Shown: in pieces, positions 41,608 through 52,072 of the stretch
Position numbering within the stretch: the first letter of the stretch is position 1
Layout of the letters: each line of letters opens with the position of its first letter
Source: Bacteroidota bacterium
GTDB taxonomy: Bacteria > Bacteroidota > Bacteroidia > Flavobacteriales_D > Crocinitomicaceae
DNA: 64,000 nucleotides
Direction of reading: 5' to 3'
NCBI GenBank assembly: GCA_030148165.1
Contig: JASBTZ010000007.1
Coordinates: 186,001 to 250,000, forward strand
Notes under the pieces: generated by a model
Told to the model about the DNA's origin: nothing
The model's input: the letters and a program-made list of their open reading frames with translations, nothing else
The model's database searches: none
Translations under genes and position numbers: made by a program

Positions 41608-41963
41608 TTTTGAGAGTGATACTCATACTGTTACTGTTCGTGGTTGCTTACCTGAGTCTAACACCTAAGTATACGATTGATGTTGGTAATGATAAGTTAG
41701 GACATATCATTGCGTATACAACTTTATCCCTGAATACCGGGATGATCTTTTATCGAATGGGAAAACTTTTTTGGCAGTCAGGTTTAGCACTTGTTATATA
41801 CGGTGCGCTATTGGAGCTAGGTCAACATTTCGTGCCGGGCCGGACGCTATCGCTTTATGATATGGGAGCAAATGCGATAGGTGTGATTATAGGCACGATT
41901 GTGATCGCTTCTTTGCACAAACAAATCGAACGCATTCTAAGAGCAATACATATAATTCGGTAA
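41604..41963 (+). CDS. VanZ family protein
   Basis: 'YLSLTPKYTIDVGNDKLGHIIAYTTLSLNTGMIF', 'GALLELGQHFVPGRTLSLYDMGANAIGVIIG'. Confidence 0.88.
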   Translation: MILRVILILLLFVVAYLSLTPKYTIDVGNDKLGHIIAYTTLSLNTGMIFYRMGKLFWQSGLALVIYGALLELGQHFVPGRTLSLYDMGANAIGVIIGTIVIASLHKQIERILRAIHIIR

Positions 41964-41986
41964 TTTTAACCACACAAATCAGAAGA

Positions 41987-43429
41987 ATGGAAAAACTTCA
42001 GAACTTCATAAATGGGGTTTATCAGGATCCGGTGAACGGGGCGTATATGGACAATTATGAGCCTGCCACCGGAGAGGTATATGCTCAGATTCCAAATTCC
42101 GATGAGGACGATGTAAAATTAGCAGTTCAGGCTGCGGAAAAAGCATTTCCTATTTGGTCGGCAATGAGTAATAACGAGCGAAGCGAAATCATGCTCAAAA
42201 TTGCAAGCGGTATTGAAGCACGTTTGGATGAATTCGCACAGGCGGAATCTCGCGATAATGGAAAACCATTAAAGCTTGCCATGAATGTTGATATTCCAAG
42301 AGCGGTTTCTAACTTTCATTTTTTCGCTACGGCTATTGAACACTTTGCATCAGAATCGCATCAAATGGTTGGTGTTGGAATCAATTATACCTTGAGAAAG
42401 CCCATTGGGATTGTTGGTTGTATTTCTCCCTGGAACCTGCCACTTTATCTATTTTCATGGAAAATAGCACCAGCACTTGCAGCTGGAAATTGTGTGGTAG
42501 CGAAGCCTTCTGAAGTAACCCCTTACACAGCCTATTTATTAGGTCAGATTGTTAAAGATGCCGGAATGCCTGATGGCGTTCTCAACATAATTCATGGTGA
42601 AGGAGGAACTGCTGGAGATGCGATTGTAAAACACCCAAGAATTAAAGCGATTTCTTTTACGGGAGGCACTAATACCGGTGAGTATATAGCAAGAACCGCC
42701 GCTCCCATGTTTAAGAAACTGTCGCTGGAACTAGGAGGAAAGAACCCGAATATCATTTTTGCAGACTGTGACTTTGATGAGATGTTGAGCACGACCATGC
42801 GTTCATCATTTGCCAATCAGGGGCAGATTTGCTTGTGTGGTTCACGGATATTTGTAGAGAGATCGATTTATGAAAAATTTAAAAAGGCATTCGTCGAGAA
42901 GGTGGATGCTACCATAGTGTCTTATCCAAATGATCCGAAGGCCAAACTTGGTGCGGTCGTCTCAAAACCTCATATGGATAAGGTGCTTTCATATATCGAG
43001 CTTGCTAAAGATGAAGGTGGCACTATTCTGAGTGGAGGAGAAGCGGTCCAATTGGAAGCACCGTATAATAACGGATATTATCTACGCCCAACTGTTATTG
43101 AAGGCTTGAGTTATGATTGTCGCACGAATCAGGAAGAGATTTTTGGACCTGTTGTGACGATTACACCTTTTGACAATGAAGAAGAGGTGCTTATGATGGC
43201 TAACTCTACAAAGTATGGTCTGAGTGCAACCTTGTGGACTTCTGATCTAAAGAGAGCTCATCGCATGGCGGATAAACTTCATGCCGGTATAGTTTGGATC
43301 AACGCTTGGTTGGTACGCGACCTGCGCACACCATTTGGTGGAGCAAAGGCATCCGGTGTCGGTAGAGAGGGTGGTTGGGAAGCATTGCGCTTCTTTACCG
43401 AACCGAAAAATGTCTTTGTCAAATATTGA
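41987..43429 (+). CDS. aldehyde dehydrogenase (ALDH8/2-hydroxymuconic semialdehyde dehydrogenase-like)
   Basis: 'GCISPWNLPLYLFSWKIAPALAAGNCVVAKPSEVTPYTA', 'LELGGKNPNIIFADCDFDEM', 'NQGQICLCGSRIFVE', 'PFGGAKASGVGREGGWEALRFFTEPKNVFVKY'. Confidence 0.95.
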   Translation: MEKLQNFINGVYQDPVNGAYMDNYEPATGEVYAQIPNSDEDDVKLAVQAAEKAFPIWSAMSNNERSEIMLKIASGIEARLDEFAQAESRDNGKPLKLAMNVDIPRAVSNFHFFATAIEHFASESHQMVGVGINYTLRKPIGIVGCISPWNLPLYLFSWKIAPALAAGNCVVAKPSEVTPYTAYLLGQIVKDAGMPDGVLNIIHGEGGTAGDAIVKHPRIKAISFTGGTNTGEYIARTAAPMFKKLSLELGGKNPNIIFADCDFDEMLSTTMRSSFANQGQICLCGSRIFVERSIYEKFKKAFVEKVDATIVSYPNDPKAKLGAVVSKPHMDKVLSYIELAKDEGGTILSGGEAVQLEAPYNNGYYLRPTVIEGLSYDCRTNQEEIFGPVVTITPFDNEEEVLMMANSTKYGLSATLWTSDLKRAHRMADKLHAGIVWINAWLVRDLRTPFGGAKASGVGREGGWEALRFFTEPKNVFVKY

Positions 43430-43433
43430 TAAA

Positions 43434-45779
43434 CTACTGCTTTATTATGTGGCTGGTGAATTGACCGGATCCTCCCCTAATATTGATTAGATAAATTCCA
43501 TCCGAATAGGATGAGAGATCCACTAACGCTGAACCGTTAACGATATTATTAGTTTGCAGTATTCTACCTGCAAGATCTGACACCTGATAAGAATACCCAT
43601 CTGTTCGTCCTTCAAGTTTGATTGTTACAAAATCATCCGTTGGATTTGGATAAAGTGAAACGCTCGCACCATCCAACTCATTTAAGGAGGCATTGTCTAC
43701 CACACAGAAATTGCTCATTTCCGAATTACCAAATGCAACGTTCTGGATGCTCGCGAGGATTGTACCTGAAGTATTGGTTATTTCATAACCCCCATCCTGA
43801 CAGAACCACGATCCCTCAACTCCATCTCCCCAGTCATCGTAAATGGTAAAGTCATAGCAGCCAACAGCGAGACATAACTTCTCTTCAATTGTTGCTTCAT
43901 CCGGGTAAGCACCTGGATCACCTCCACTTGCAACCTGCAATCCTCCTGGAGGAATTCCTATCGGGTTTCCTCCGGAAGCAACTACTGTTGCACTTCCATC
44001 TTCGATTTCCCAGTATGTTTCGTGACCATAACAGTCAGTAGTAATTGTAACATATGTTAAGATTCCACCGGTTTGAATTTCGAAATCACTATAGGCAGCA
44101 TCATTATTCGGGTCTGTATCTGTTACACCATTTGGATCACTCGTAAAGGTATTGAAAACATGTGACCCGGCGGATGCTACCATTCCCGGAAGATCAATGA
44201 CTTCCGTATTATTTGGTTGTAATAATCCTGTCCAGCTGTAGCTTAGGTTGGCTCCCCCGTCCAAATTGTAATAAATCATAACCGAGGTCAGATCATTTGA
44301 CCCCAGATTTCTTAATCGGATCGACGGATAAATAGAGTCCTCGCAATAAAGCCCGTTAGGTGAAAGAATAGATTGTATACCCGCATCGTCAGGCAATCCC
44401 GGTCCACTTGGATCCCAACCGTCATTTGTCGGTACAGGTCCTCCGCATCCGCTTGCCAGGTAATCACTTACACCAAGATTCCATGAAATACCGAATCGAC
44501 CGTAGTAGTCGTAATCTCCATTATTCACAGTCCCGGCACAGGCCGCTAATCCTCCGTATAATTGACCGATGATTCGTCCATTTTGATCGAATAGAGGAGA
44601 TCCTGAAGATCCAGGCTCAGTAACACCCTGATCCCAGGCATCGATCCACCAAACCTCTGCAGAACCCGATGTACTGTGATAAGGTGAGTCATCTTCGCGA
44701 CATATTTTCATAACATCTCCGCTTGGGTGATGAATTCCGGTAGCCTGTGTTATACTACCATTCGTGTCATCATTGTTCCAACCGGCATAAAATAAATTCC
44801 AGGTTTGGGCATCGGTTACCGTCATGTTGTCGATTTGCAATAAGGCAAAATCCGATTGACCATCATTGGCAAGAACTGTTGCGCCATTTGCGGTTTCATC
44901 ATATGGTGGTCCGGGGTCTGTACTCGGGGATGTCGTCGCACAGGATTCTGTTCCCGGAGGGCTCGCCCAGTTAAAGCGAAAGGCCCATGAACCAACATTT
45001 CCACTAAGACAATGATTAGCTGTCAGAAAATAAGGGGTTCCGTCATTGCAGGTATTGTTGATAAGAGCTCCCGAACAAACAGCATTACCGCTTACAACAA
45101 TCATTGCTACTGATCTTATTTGATCTTCCCAGCCTGTGCCCAATGGACAGTGAACGTCTATGTTACAATCTCCAGAGGCATTCAATGTCTTAAGGGTTTC
45201 TGATTGCACCGTAAGTGATTTTTGTACCGAACGGTATCCGTGAATAACGTTTTCAACCGTGAACGATCCTTCGCCGGCCCTTTCTGTTGGTTCGAAATAC
45301 TCGAGGACAAGTTTCTCACCTACAATCATTTCTGTTCCGAGCAGACTGTCAGCTCTATTGTTTCTTGAGGTATAAGCCCCGACATAATTACTTCGCGATT
45401 CATCAAATAAATATAAGCTTGCACCTTCGGGTAAATAATAATCTTTAATGAGTACATTAATAGTAATTGCATCCGGGCAAATGATTCCAATTCGCCAAAG
45501 TCTTCCTTGTTCAATGTCGATCCACTCTCCACTGTTTTGAAGGTTGAAGTTCGTTTCATACTTATAACCAAAACGCCATGGGCGATTTTTCTGCTGATCG
45601 TTTATAGCATCCTCATTCTGGATAATATCCAGATCAAAACCGGGCATCGCAATAAAGTGGTCTTTCGTTAATTCAGGGGTGCTTTTAGCGTAGCTTTTAG
45701 GCTTGCCAAGATCAGTAGTTTGAGCACTTAGCTGTGAAATACCGATCAACGCGAATATGGTTAGTAAGTATGCATTCAT
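43434..45779 (-). CDS. trypsin-like (lysyl-endopeptidase-like) serine peptidase with T9SS type A sorting domain
   Basis: 'CSGALINNTCNDGTPYFLTANHCLSGN' (His), 'QSDFALLQI' (Asp), 'EPGSSGSPLFDQNGRIIGQLYGG' (Ser); C-terminal 'VSLYPNPTDDFVTIKL...YSDGIYLINI'. Confidence 0.92.
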   Translation of the reverse strand: MNAYLLTIFALIGISQLSAQTTDLGKPKSYAKSTPELTKDHFIAMPGFDLDIIQNEDAINDQQKNRPWRFGYKYETNFNLQNSGEWIDIEQGRLWRIGIICPDAITINVLIKDYYLPEGASLYLFDESRSNYVGAYTSRNNRADSLLGTEMIVGEKLVLEYFEPTERAGEGSFTVENVIHGYRSVQKSLTVQSETLKTLNASGDCNIDVHCPLGTGWEDQIRSVAMIVVSGNAVCSGALINNTCNDGTPYFLTANHCLSGNVGSWAFRFNWASPPGTESCATTSPSTDPGPPYDETANGATVLANDGQSDFALLQIDNMTVTDAQTWNLFYAGWNNDDTNGSITQATGIHHPSGDVMKICREDDSPYHSTSGSAEVWWIDAWDQGVTEPGSSGSPLFDQNGRIIGQLYGGLAACAGTVNNGDYDYYGRFGISWNLGVSDYLASGCGGPVPTNDGWDPSGPGLPDDAGIQSILSPNGLYCEDSIYPSIRLRNLGSNDLTSVMIYYNLDGGANLSYSWTGLLQPNNTEVIDLPGMVASAGSHVFNTFTSDPNGVTDTDPNNDAAYSDFEIQTGGILTYVTITTDCYGHETYWEIEDGSATVVASGGNPIGIPPGGLQVASGGDPGAYPDEATIEEKLCLAVGCYDFTIYDDWGDGVEGSWFCQDGGYEITNTSGTILASIQNVAFGNSEMSNFCVVDNASLNELDGASVSLYPNPTDDFVTIKLEGRTDGYSYQVSDLAGRILQTNNIVNGSALVDLSSYSDGIYLINIRGGSGQFTSHIIKQ

Positions 45780-45786
45780 ATATCTT

Positions 45787-46443
45787 CTATTTTACCCTTT
45801 TAATTGAACATCCTCTTGGTGGTGTTGAGGCATCGTTTAAAGGTGAATTAGTTGCCACATGATTAATTACCTCACGAAGATATGATCGGTCTTCCTCTCG
45901 TTTACTGTCGTAAGTATTATCAATGGATCCTTTATAAATCAGTTTGCTCTCCGCATCAAAAACATACACATGTGGTGTTGTTTTAGCACCAAATGCATCT
46001 GCCAGCTTAGAGTCCTTGTCCACCAAGTATGGCATTTGGTAGTTCATATTTTCTGCGTGACCTTTCATCTTTTCGAGTGAATCATCTCCATCTCTTTTCG
46101 CTTCATTTGAATTCAAGAGTACAAAACCAATTTCATTCGCCCCCGCGTATTCATGTAACGCATTGTATTGTTTTTCCCATCCTTCAAAATTGTCATTTCC
46201 AACAACAAATGGGCAAGTATTACAGGAAAAAACTACAATGAGACCATTCTTCTGTCGTAATGACTCTAAGGAATGCTGCTTGTCGTCTGTACCGGTCATT
46301 TCAACATCCGCCATAGGCATTTTTTTGCCTAGCTTCAAGCCATCCTTTCCCTTACCTAAAGTAAACGAAAAGAGTATAAGTAAAGTTGGTAGAGCTAATA
46401 CGTGAATGAATGGTTTCAATTTAGTAGATAAATATGCTTTCAT
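45787..46443 (-). CDS. thioredoxin-fold redoxin (AhpC/TSA-like) protein
   Basis: 'NGLIVVFSCNTCPFVVGNDNFEGWEKQYNAL' (CNTC), 'AFGAKTTPHVYVFDAESKLIYKGSIDNTYDS'. Confidence 0.92.
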   Translation of the reverse strand: MKAYLSTKLKPFIHVLALPTLLILFSFTLGKGKDGLKLGKKMPMADVEMTGTDDKQHSLESLRQKNGLIVVFSCNTCPFVVGNDNFEGWEKQYNALHEYAGANEIGFVLLNSNEAKRDGDDSLEKMKGHAENMNYQMPYLVDKDSKLADAFGAKTTPHVYVFDAESKLIYKGSIDNTYDSKREEDRSYLREVINHVATNSPLNDASTPPRGCSIKRVK

Positions 46444-46518
46444 GATGATAATTTTTCTTTAGTTATTTTAGCATGAATATTGTATAGTTCTGAAAGTCGA
46501 ACAAAATACGAAATAATC

Positions 46519-47745
46519 ATGAAAATCCTTATCAGTTGTCTTCTTGTAGTCCTAAGTTTTACGGGAGTTGCGCAAGAATTTGAAATTGCCGCGAGCAAAT
46601 ATCCTTATTACAATATTATCGAATGGAAAGGCATGGGAGCCATTTTAATGAGTAAGGATCCGAGTGGAAACACGAAACAAGTAAACCTGACTTTGGTTGG
46701 AGATCAAACAACAAGTATTTGGGATCAGAAATTCAATCCTAAGAGCGAAGAGTTTTACTTTATTTCAAGCGAAAATGCGCGTTACGTTTATTTTCTCGAC
46801 AATCTTGAACCGGAAAATGGCAAGATCTATTTTAATCAGCTTAATTCAGCTGGAAATGTTAAGTCAACGAATGTCTTCATCGGAAATGCCATTAAGAGTC
46901 TTGGGGGAATTGATTACAATGATCTTGAACTGATCAACATTGTTGTAACTGATAAAGCGCTGGTTCATCATTTTCGATACCAGGATAAAAAGGAGAAAGC
47001 GATTGTTGAGATAGCGACATTTATTACGCATCACAACTTTAAATGCTATGCTGCTATTCTGGGTTCAACTCCAGAAGCTAATCTGAAGAAAGATGATGAT
47101 ATAGGACAGTGGGATTATGTAGGGTTTACAGATGACAAAATCGTGTTTGCTGCGAGAGATAAAATGGATAAGCAAATTGGATGGACAGTAAAAGAATACT
47201 CTTCTAAAGGAGTAGCAGGTCCATCACTGTTTATCAATGCTCCGAAAGGCTTGATTCCGGTCGAAAACATTGGATTCGGAACAACGGGCAAATACTATCT
47301 TAAAGGTTCCACTACGATGGACAAGGGATTACTTTCATTCATTAATGGAAAGTATTATATGGTTGGTGGACAGAAAAAGGAATCGGGTGCCGAGCTAACG
47401 CTGTATGAACTTGAAAACAATGAATGGAAAGAATTGAACAGCATGAAGCTCAATTACTTCATCGAGAAAAAGACCTTAAGCTTAGGGATTTATCCAATGA
47501 ATGAAGGAATCGGGTATCACCTGGATCATAACGGATATGATAAGGCCAGCATGATCACCTTTGATCCTAAAGTTGAGGTAGCCCATAACACATTCACCGA
47601 GAGAACGATCTATAATCCCAGCTCGGTATTCAACCGAAAAGAAAGAAAAGAATTCTGTGTTGAGCTTCCTGATCGCGTATTGACCTTTGACACGGAGCAA
47701 TTGGGCAAAGAGGGAGACGTTAAATTTACTCTAGAGAAGAAGTAA
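46519..47745 (+). CDS. hypothetical secreted protein (408 aa)
   Basis: Signal peptide 'MKILISCLLVVLSFTGVAQEF'; no recognised domain; start placed at 46519. Confidence 0.78.
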   Translation: MKILISCLLVVLSFTGVAQEFEIAASKYPYYNIIEWKGMGAILMSKDPSGNTKQVNLTLVGDQTTSIWDQKFNPKSEEFYFISSENARYVYFLDNLEPENGKIYFNQLNSAGNVKSTNVFIGNAIKSLGGIDYNDLELINIVVTDKALVHHFRYQDKKEKAIVEIATFITHHNFKCYAAILGSTPEANLKKDDDIGQWDYVGFTDDKIVFAARDKMDKQIGWTVKEYSSKGVAGPSLFINAPKGLIPVENIGFGTTGKYYLKGSTTMDKGLLSFINGKYYMVGGQKKESGAELTLYELENNEWKELNSMKLNYFIEKKTLSLGIYPMNEGIGYHLDHNGYDKASMITFDPKVEVAHNTFTERTIYNPSSVFNRKERKEFCVELPDRVLTFDTEQLGKEGDVKFTLEKK

Positions 47746-47751
47746 GGTTCA

Positions 47752-48387
47752 ATGGATCAAACAATGATTATTGGTATCTGTGGGGGAAGTGGATCAGGAA
47801 AAACGACTTTACTGAAACGATTGTCAGCAACCTTCATGGATAAGGAACCGAGCATTTTCTCAATGGATAACTATTATCATCCCATTGAAAAACAAATGCT
47901 CGACGACAAAGGGTACTACAATTTTGATCTGCCTACCGCTCTGGATGAAAATAAACTAACGGAAGATCTCAGAAAGTTAGCTTCCGGTGAAGCTATTCAG
48001 GTTAAGGAATATCATTTTAATTCACCTCCAGGTAAAAATGTACTCATAACAATCGAGCCATCGGAATTGATCATCATAGAGGGTTTGTTTCTTTTTCATT
48101 ACAAGGGTGTAAAAGAGTTGTTAGATTATAGCATATTCATTGAAGTAGATCATGCTATTCAATTAGATCGAAGGCTATATCGTGATCAGGAATCTCGCGG
48201 CTACACGAGGGAGGGGATACTCTATCAATGGGAAAATCATGTAATGCCTTGCTACGAGAATTATTTATTACCTTACAAGAAAGATGCGGATTTCATCTAT
48301 AGAAACGACTCCAGAGCAGACGAAGATTTTGAAGTGTTGATTGATCAAATCTCCAGGAGGATGCACGTAACAAAACAGGAAGGTTGA
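47752..48387 (+). CDS. udk: uridine kinase
   Basis: 'IIGICGGSGSGKTTLLKRL', 'IFSMDNYYHPI', 'NFDLPTALD', 'LIIIEGLFLFHYKGVKELLDYSIFIEVDHAIQLDRRLYRDQESRG'. Confidence 0.93.
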   Translation: MDQTMIIGICGGSGSGKTTLLKRLSATFMDKEPSIFSMDNYYHPIEKQMLDDKGYYNFDLPTALDENKLTEDLRKLASGEAIQVKEYHFNSPPGKNVLITIEPSELIIIEGLFLFHYKGVKELLDYSIFIEVDHAIQLDRRLYRDQESRGYTREGILYQWENHVMPCYENYLLPYKKDADFIYRNDSRADEDFEVLIDQISRRMHVTKQEG

Positions 48388-51300
48388 AGTCACTGAAAAA
48401 ATATTATTTGCTTACAGCAGCCGTTGTTGTAAGTCTTTTGTTCGCATTTTCCTATTACAGAACGGTTTCTGTCAACTATGCATACTTCGTTGAACGATTA
48501 AATCAGCGCTTTACTGAATTAGAGAAAAACCTTCAAAAGACACTTTCAGAAACGATCGTTGATGTTGAGCAAAATGGTATCGATGAACAATGGCATGACC
48601 TTGAACAGTTTGACAATATTTTCATTCATATATATCAGAATGATTCACTCAAATACTGGAATTCAAATCTACTTCCAATCATACGTTATGCAGACATTCA
48701 CTTCCCTTCAAATGGAGTTGTACATCTGCAAAATGGATGGTATTACTCCCTTAGCGAAAAGAAAGATGGACTAACGGTTTGCGCTTCGTTTTTGATCAAA
48801 CGAGATTACACTTATGAGAATAAAGACCTCGTTAATGATTTTGTTAATGAATTGTACATTCCATTTGATGCAGTAATTGCGGTTGCGGAAGAACAAGGTC
48901 ATCAGGTGACTGACTCCGAAGGGAACTATCTGTTCTCCATAGTACCGTCTGAAGAGCAGGAAATAGGTTATCTGAAATCCATGCTGACAATGACCTTGTT
49001 GATAGTTTCAATTATCCTTTGGTTATTGATTTTAGTCAAGATCAAGAAGGCTATGCGTTGGCGGTTGAAATGGCTAATACCAATAGGAGTCCTGGGCTTG
49101 CGCTTTATGGCATTGTATTTTGATTGGTTCAGATTTATGGAGAACACAGCCGGATTTGACCCAAGTGTATATGCCTCAGATGTTCTTTTCCCAACATTTT
49201 TTGACTATTTACTCAACATCGCAGTTTTATTGTATCTGATGCATGAAATCGGCCAATGGTTCGAAAGGAAGCGTCCCCGGAATACAGTTAGATGGTTTGG
49301 ACTGACCTTGCTGGCATTGACAATCTTACCGTATTGGTTGATGATCTATTTGCTGAACGGACTGGTTGACAATTCATCGATTAGCTTTGAAATAGGTGAA
49401 ATCTTCAGTCTGGAGATTCTTTCAATCTATGGTATAGTCAGCCTGGGGATCTTTTTTTACCTCCTTTTCCAGTTCATTGTTAAGATACTGATAGCCCTTA
49501 GAAAAGCTGGCATACAGGCTTCTCATTTGGCCGTGGGAGCATTCTTTTTAAGTTGCGCTTATTTCATTTATGAAATTTATTTTGGGTACGAATTGTTGTC
49601 TGTTGCCTCTTTCCCTTTTGTACTCTATGGCACGGGAATATACATATCGTACAGGGATTCCAATAAAAAACCATTGGCAACAGGAATTATGTTGCTGATA
49701 TTCTTTGCCGGTACGATGAGTATGAGTCTGGGAGAGTTTAATCACCGCAAAGAAAAGAGTGAACGTGAAGTATTTGCAGCCCAGCTCGTAACTGAAAAAA
49801 GTATTGTTACGGAAGTAGAATATGCCTTATTGGCTCGAAAAATTCAAAAAGATAAATTTCTGAAAAAGTTCATCGCTTCTCCCATTGAAATTAGTGTTTC
49901 TGATTTTGAAGAGAACATGGAAAGACGCTTTTTCAATGGTTTTTGGGAACGGTATGAAATGCAGTTTAATCTGTTTGACGAAAATCACCTACCACTGATT
50001 GATAAAAGGGCGGAAAATCAGGACCTCTATCTAAGATTTCAGAACTTAATTCGTGAATCTGGAGTGCGTTCTGAAATCGATTCGAATATCTACTTTGTGG
50101 ATAACCACCGTGATCAGTATAGTTATATTATCAAACAGGAGATCAGAGGAAAAGATTCAACATCAGGTGTTTTACTTTGTGCTCTTAAATCCAAGAAGAT
50201 CCCTGAGGAGATTGGATTCCCGCGCTTATTAATATCATCAAAAGCCAATGTGCTCGAATCTCTGGAAGAATACTCAATTGCCAAGTTTCATGAAGACCAT
50301 CTGGTAACGCGCTATGGTAATTTTAATTATCCATCCTCTTATAAGATCATGTTGCCGGGAAAAATAAAGGATGAGATGTTCTTTGATTTTGGCGGTTATA
50401 ATCACTATATCCTCAGAAAATCAGATCTGGATGTCGTGATTCTTTCTACCAAGATCTCAACCTGGATCGATCAACTGACCAGGTTCTCATATTTGTTCTG
50501 TTTTTTCGGCATGTTATTACTTCCGCTAATGTTCCGTTCGAACCAACAGAATTCATCTCGCAGAACATTGACGTTGGCAATGAAAATCCAACTGATGTTA
50601 TTTACACTGGTATTTCTTTCGCTTTTAACATTTGGTTGGGGCAGCGGAGTATTCGTGAGAAATCAATACAACGAGTTTACGAGCGATGTAATTCGTGAAA
50701 AACTTAAGTCGGTTGAAACAGAGGTAAAGGCAAAGCTTGGGAATTTTGAAACACTGAGCATTGATAAGAATGGAGATTATATGCAGTATATATTGCAGAA
50801 ATTCGCACGCGTGTTCTTTACGGACATCAACCTTTATGATGCGGACGGCTACTTATTGGCTACTTCCCGTCCAAAAGTCTTTAATGTAGGCCTCCTATCC
50901 GAACAGATGAATCCAATGGCATTATCAAATCTAAAATATGGAAAACGAAGCGGATTTGTACAGCAGGAAAAAATAGGGGAGTTGGCGTATACCTCCGCAT
51001 ATCAACCATTCTATAATGCCGCGGATAAGCATTTAGCTTATATAAATCTTCAACATTTTGGTCAGCAGAATGAATTTGAAAGTCAGATTCAAAAATTCCT
51101 GGTAGCTATCATCAATGTATTTATCCTACTATTAGCCATTTCATTGATCCTCGCTGTATTTATTTCGAATTGGCTAACTGCACCATTGCGGATCTTACAG
51201 GAGAGCTTTGCACAAGTCAAATTTGCCAAACGAAATGAACGAATATCCTATGCAAAGGATGACGAGATCGGTGCTTTGGTTCAGGAATATAACATGAAAC

Positions 51301-52016
51301 TTGATGAATTAGAGTTTACGGCAGAACAGTTGGCGAAGAGTGAAAGAGAAACTGCCTGGAGAGAGATGGCAAAACAAGTAGCACACGAGATCAAGAATCC
51401 ATTAACACCGATGAGGCTAAGTGTCCAGCAGCTATTGAGAACATATGACCCAACGGATCCAAACAGTAAATCGAAACTGGATAAAGTAGCGAACTCAATC
51501 ATCGAACAGATTGATTCACTGACAAAGATCGCCAATGAATTTTCAAATTTCGCGAAAATGCCTTCACCTACGGAGGAACGTGTTGATTTGGTTTCACTTG
51601 TAAATAATGTTGCCGAAGTGTTCAATGAGACGGGCAATAGCAGAGTGACGTTTGAATCAAATGAACCGGAAGTATTTATCCGCGCAGATAAGGACCAGAT
51701 GATGCGAGTGTTTAATAACCTGGTTAAAAATGCGATCCAGTCTATTCCGGCAGATCGTGAAGGAAATGTTTCTATCAGTTTACTTACTAAGGAAAACAAA
51801 GTTGAAGTTCGAATCAATGATAACGGTATAGGGATAGAGCCGGGAAAACAATCTAAAATATTTGTTCCTTATTTCACTACAAAAAGTACAGGGACAGGGT
51901 TAGGTCTCGCTATGGTGAAACAGATTATTGAAAATCATCGGGGGACAATTGATTTCGAATCAGAGGTTAATGTAGGGACTACATTTATTATCGAACTACC
52001 AAGGGATGTAAAATAG
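48384..52016 (+). CDS. multi-TM sensor histidine kinase (HAMP + HisKA + HATPase_c), TTG start
   Basis: 1210 aa; HAMP-like 'NWLTAPLRILQESFAQVKFAKRNERISYAKDDEIGALVQEYN'; H-box 'MAKQVAHEIKNPLTPMRLSVQQL'; N-box 'RVFNNLVKNAIQSIP'; G-box 'NGIGIEPGKQSKIFVPYFTTKSTGTGLGLAMVKQIIENH'. Confidence 0.93.
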   Translation: MKSLKKYYLLTAAVVVSLLFAFSYYRTVSVNYAYFVERLNQRFTELEKNLQKTLSETIVDVEQNGIDEQWHDLEQFDNIFIHIYQNDSLKYWNSNLLPIIRYADIHFPSNGVVHLQNGWYYSLSEKKDGLTVCASFLIKRDYTYENKDLVNDFVNELYIPFDAVIAVAEEQGHQVTDSEGNYLFSIVPSEEQEIGYLKSMLTMTLLIVSIILWLLILVKIKKAMRWRLKWLIPIGVLGLRFMALYFDWFRFMENTAGFDPSVYASDVLFPTFFDYLLNIAVLLYLMHEIGQWFERKRPRNTVRWFGLTLLALTILPYWLMIYLLNGLVDNSSISFEIGEIFSLEILSIYGIVSLGIFFYLLFQFIVKILIALRKAGIQASHLAVGAFFLSCAYFIYEIYFGYELLSVASFPFVLYGTGIYISYRDSNKKPLATGIMLLIFFAGTMSMSLGEFNHRKEKSEREVFAAQLVTEKSIVTEVEYALLARKIQKDKFLKKFIASPIEISVSDFEENMERRFFNGFWERYEMQFNLFDENHLPLIDKRAENQDLYLRFQNLIRESGVRSEIDSNIYFVDNHRDQYSYIIKQEIRGKDSTSGVLLCALKSKKIPEEIGFPRLLISSKANVLESLEEYSIAKFHEDHLVTRYGNFNYPSSYKIMLPGKIKDEMFFDFGGYNHYILRKSDLDVVILSTKISTWIDQLTRFSYLFCFFGMLLLPLMFRSNQQNSSRRTLTLAMKIQLMLFTLVFLSLLTFGWGSGVFVRNQYNEFTSDVIREKLKSVETEVKAKLGNFETLSIDKNGDYMQYILQKFARVFFTDINLYDADGYLLATSRPKVFNVGLLSEQMNPMALSNLKYGKRSGFVQQEKIGELAYTSAYQPFYNAADKHLAYINLQHFGQQNEFESQIQKFLVAIINVFILLLAISLILAVFISNWLTAPLRILQESFAQVKFAKRNERISYAKDDEIGALVQEYNMKLDELEFTAEQLAKSERETAWREMAKQVAHEIKNPLTPMRLSVQQLLRTYDPTDPNSKSKLDKVANSIIEQIDSLTKIANEFSNFAKMPSPTEERVDLVSLVNNVAEVFNETGNSRVTFESNEPEVFIRADKDQMMRVFNNLVKNAIQSIPADREGNVSISLLTKENKVEVRINDNGIGIEPGKQSKIFVPYFTTKSTGTGLGLAMVKQIIENHRGTIDFESEVNVGTTFIIELPRDVK

Positions 52017-52017
52017 A

Positions 52018-52048
52018 AAATCCCCTGTCGTAATAACGCAGGGGATTT
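52018..52048. terminator. terminator-like hairpin between convergent genes
   Basis: 10-bp perfect stem aaatcccctg/caggggattt; A-rich on one side and T-rich on the other, so it could act bidirectionally. Confidence 0.65.
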
Positions 52049-52072
52049 AATCGAACCTTATAAACACTCCTG

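Noticed and set aside
51281-51817. 178-aa minus-strand ORF
   Set aside because: Fully antisense to the conserved kinase domain of the histidine kinase; serine-rich shadow translation with no motif
52018-52048. Inverted repeat considered as a transposon end or operator
   Set aside because: Position immediately after a stop codon between convergent genes is better explained as a bidirectional terminator
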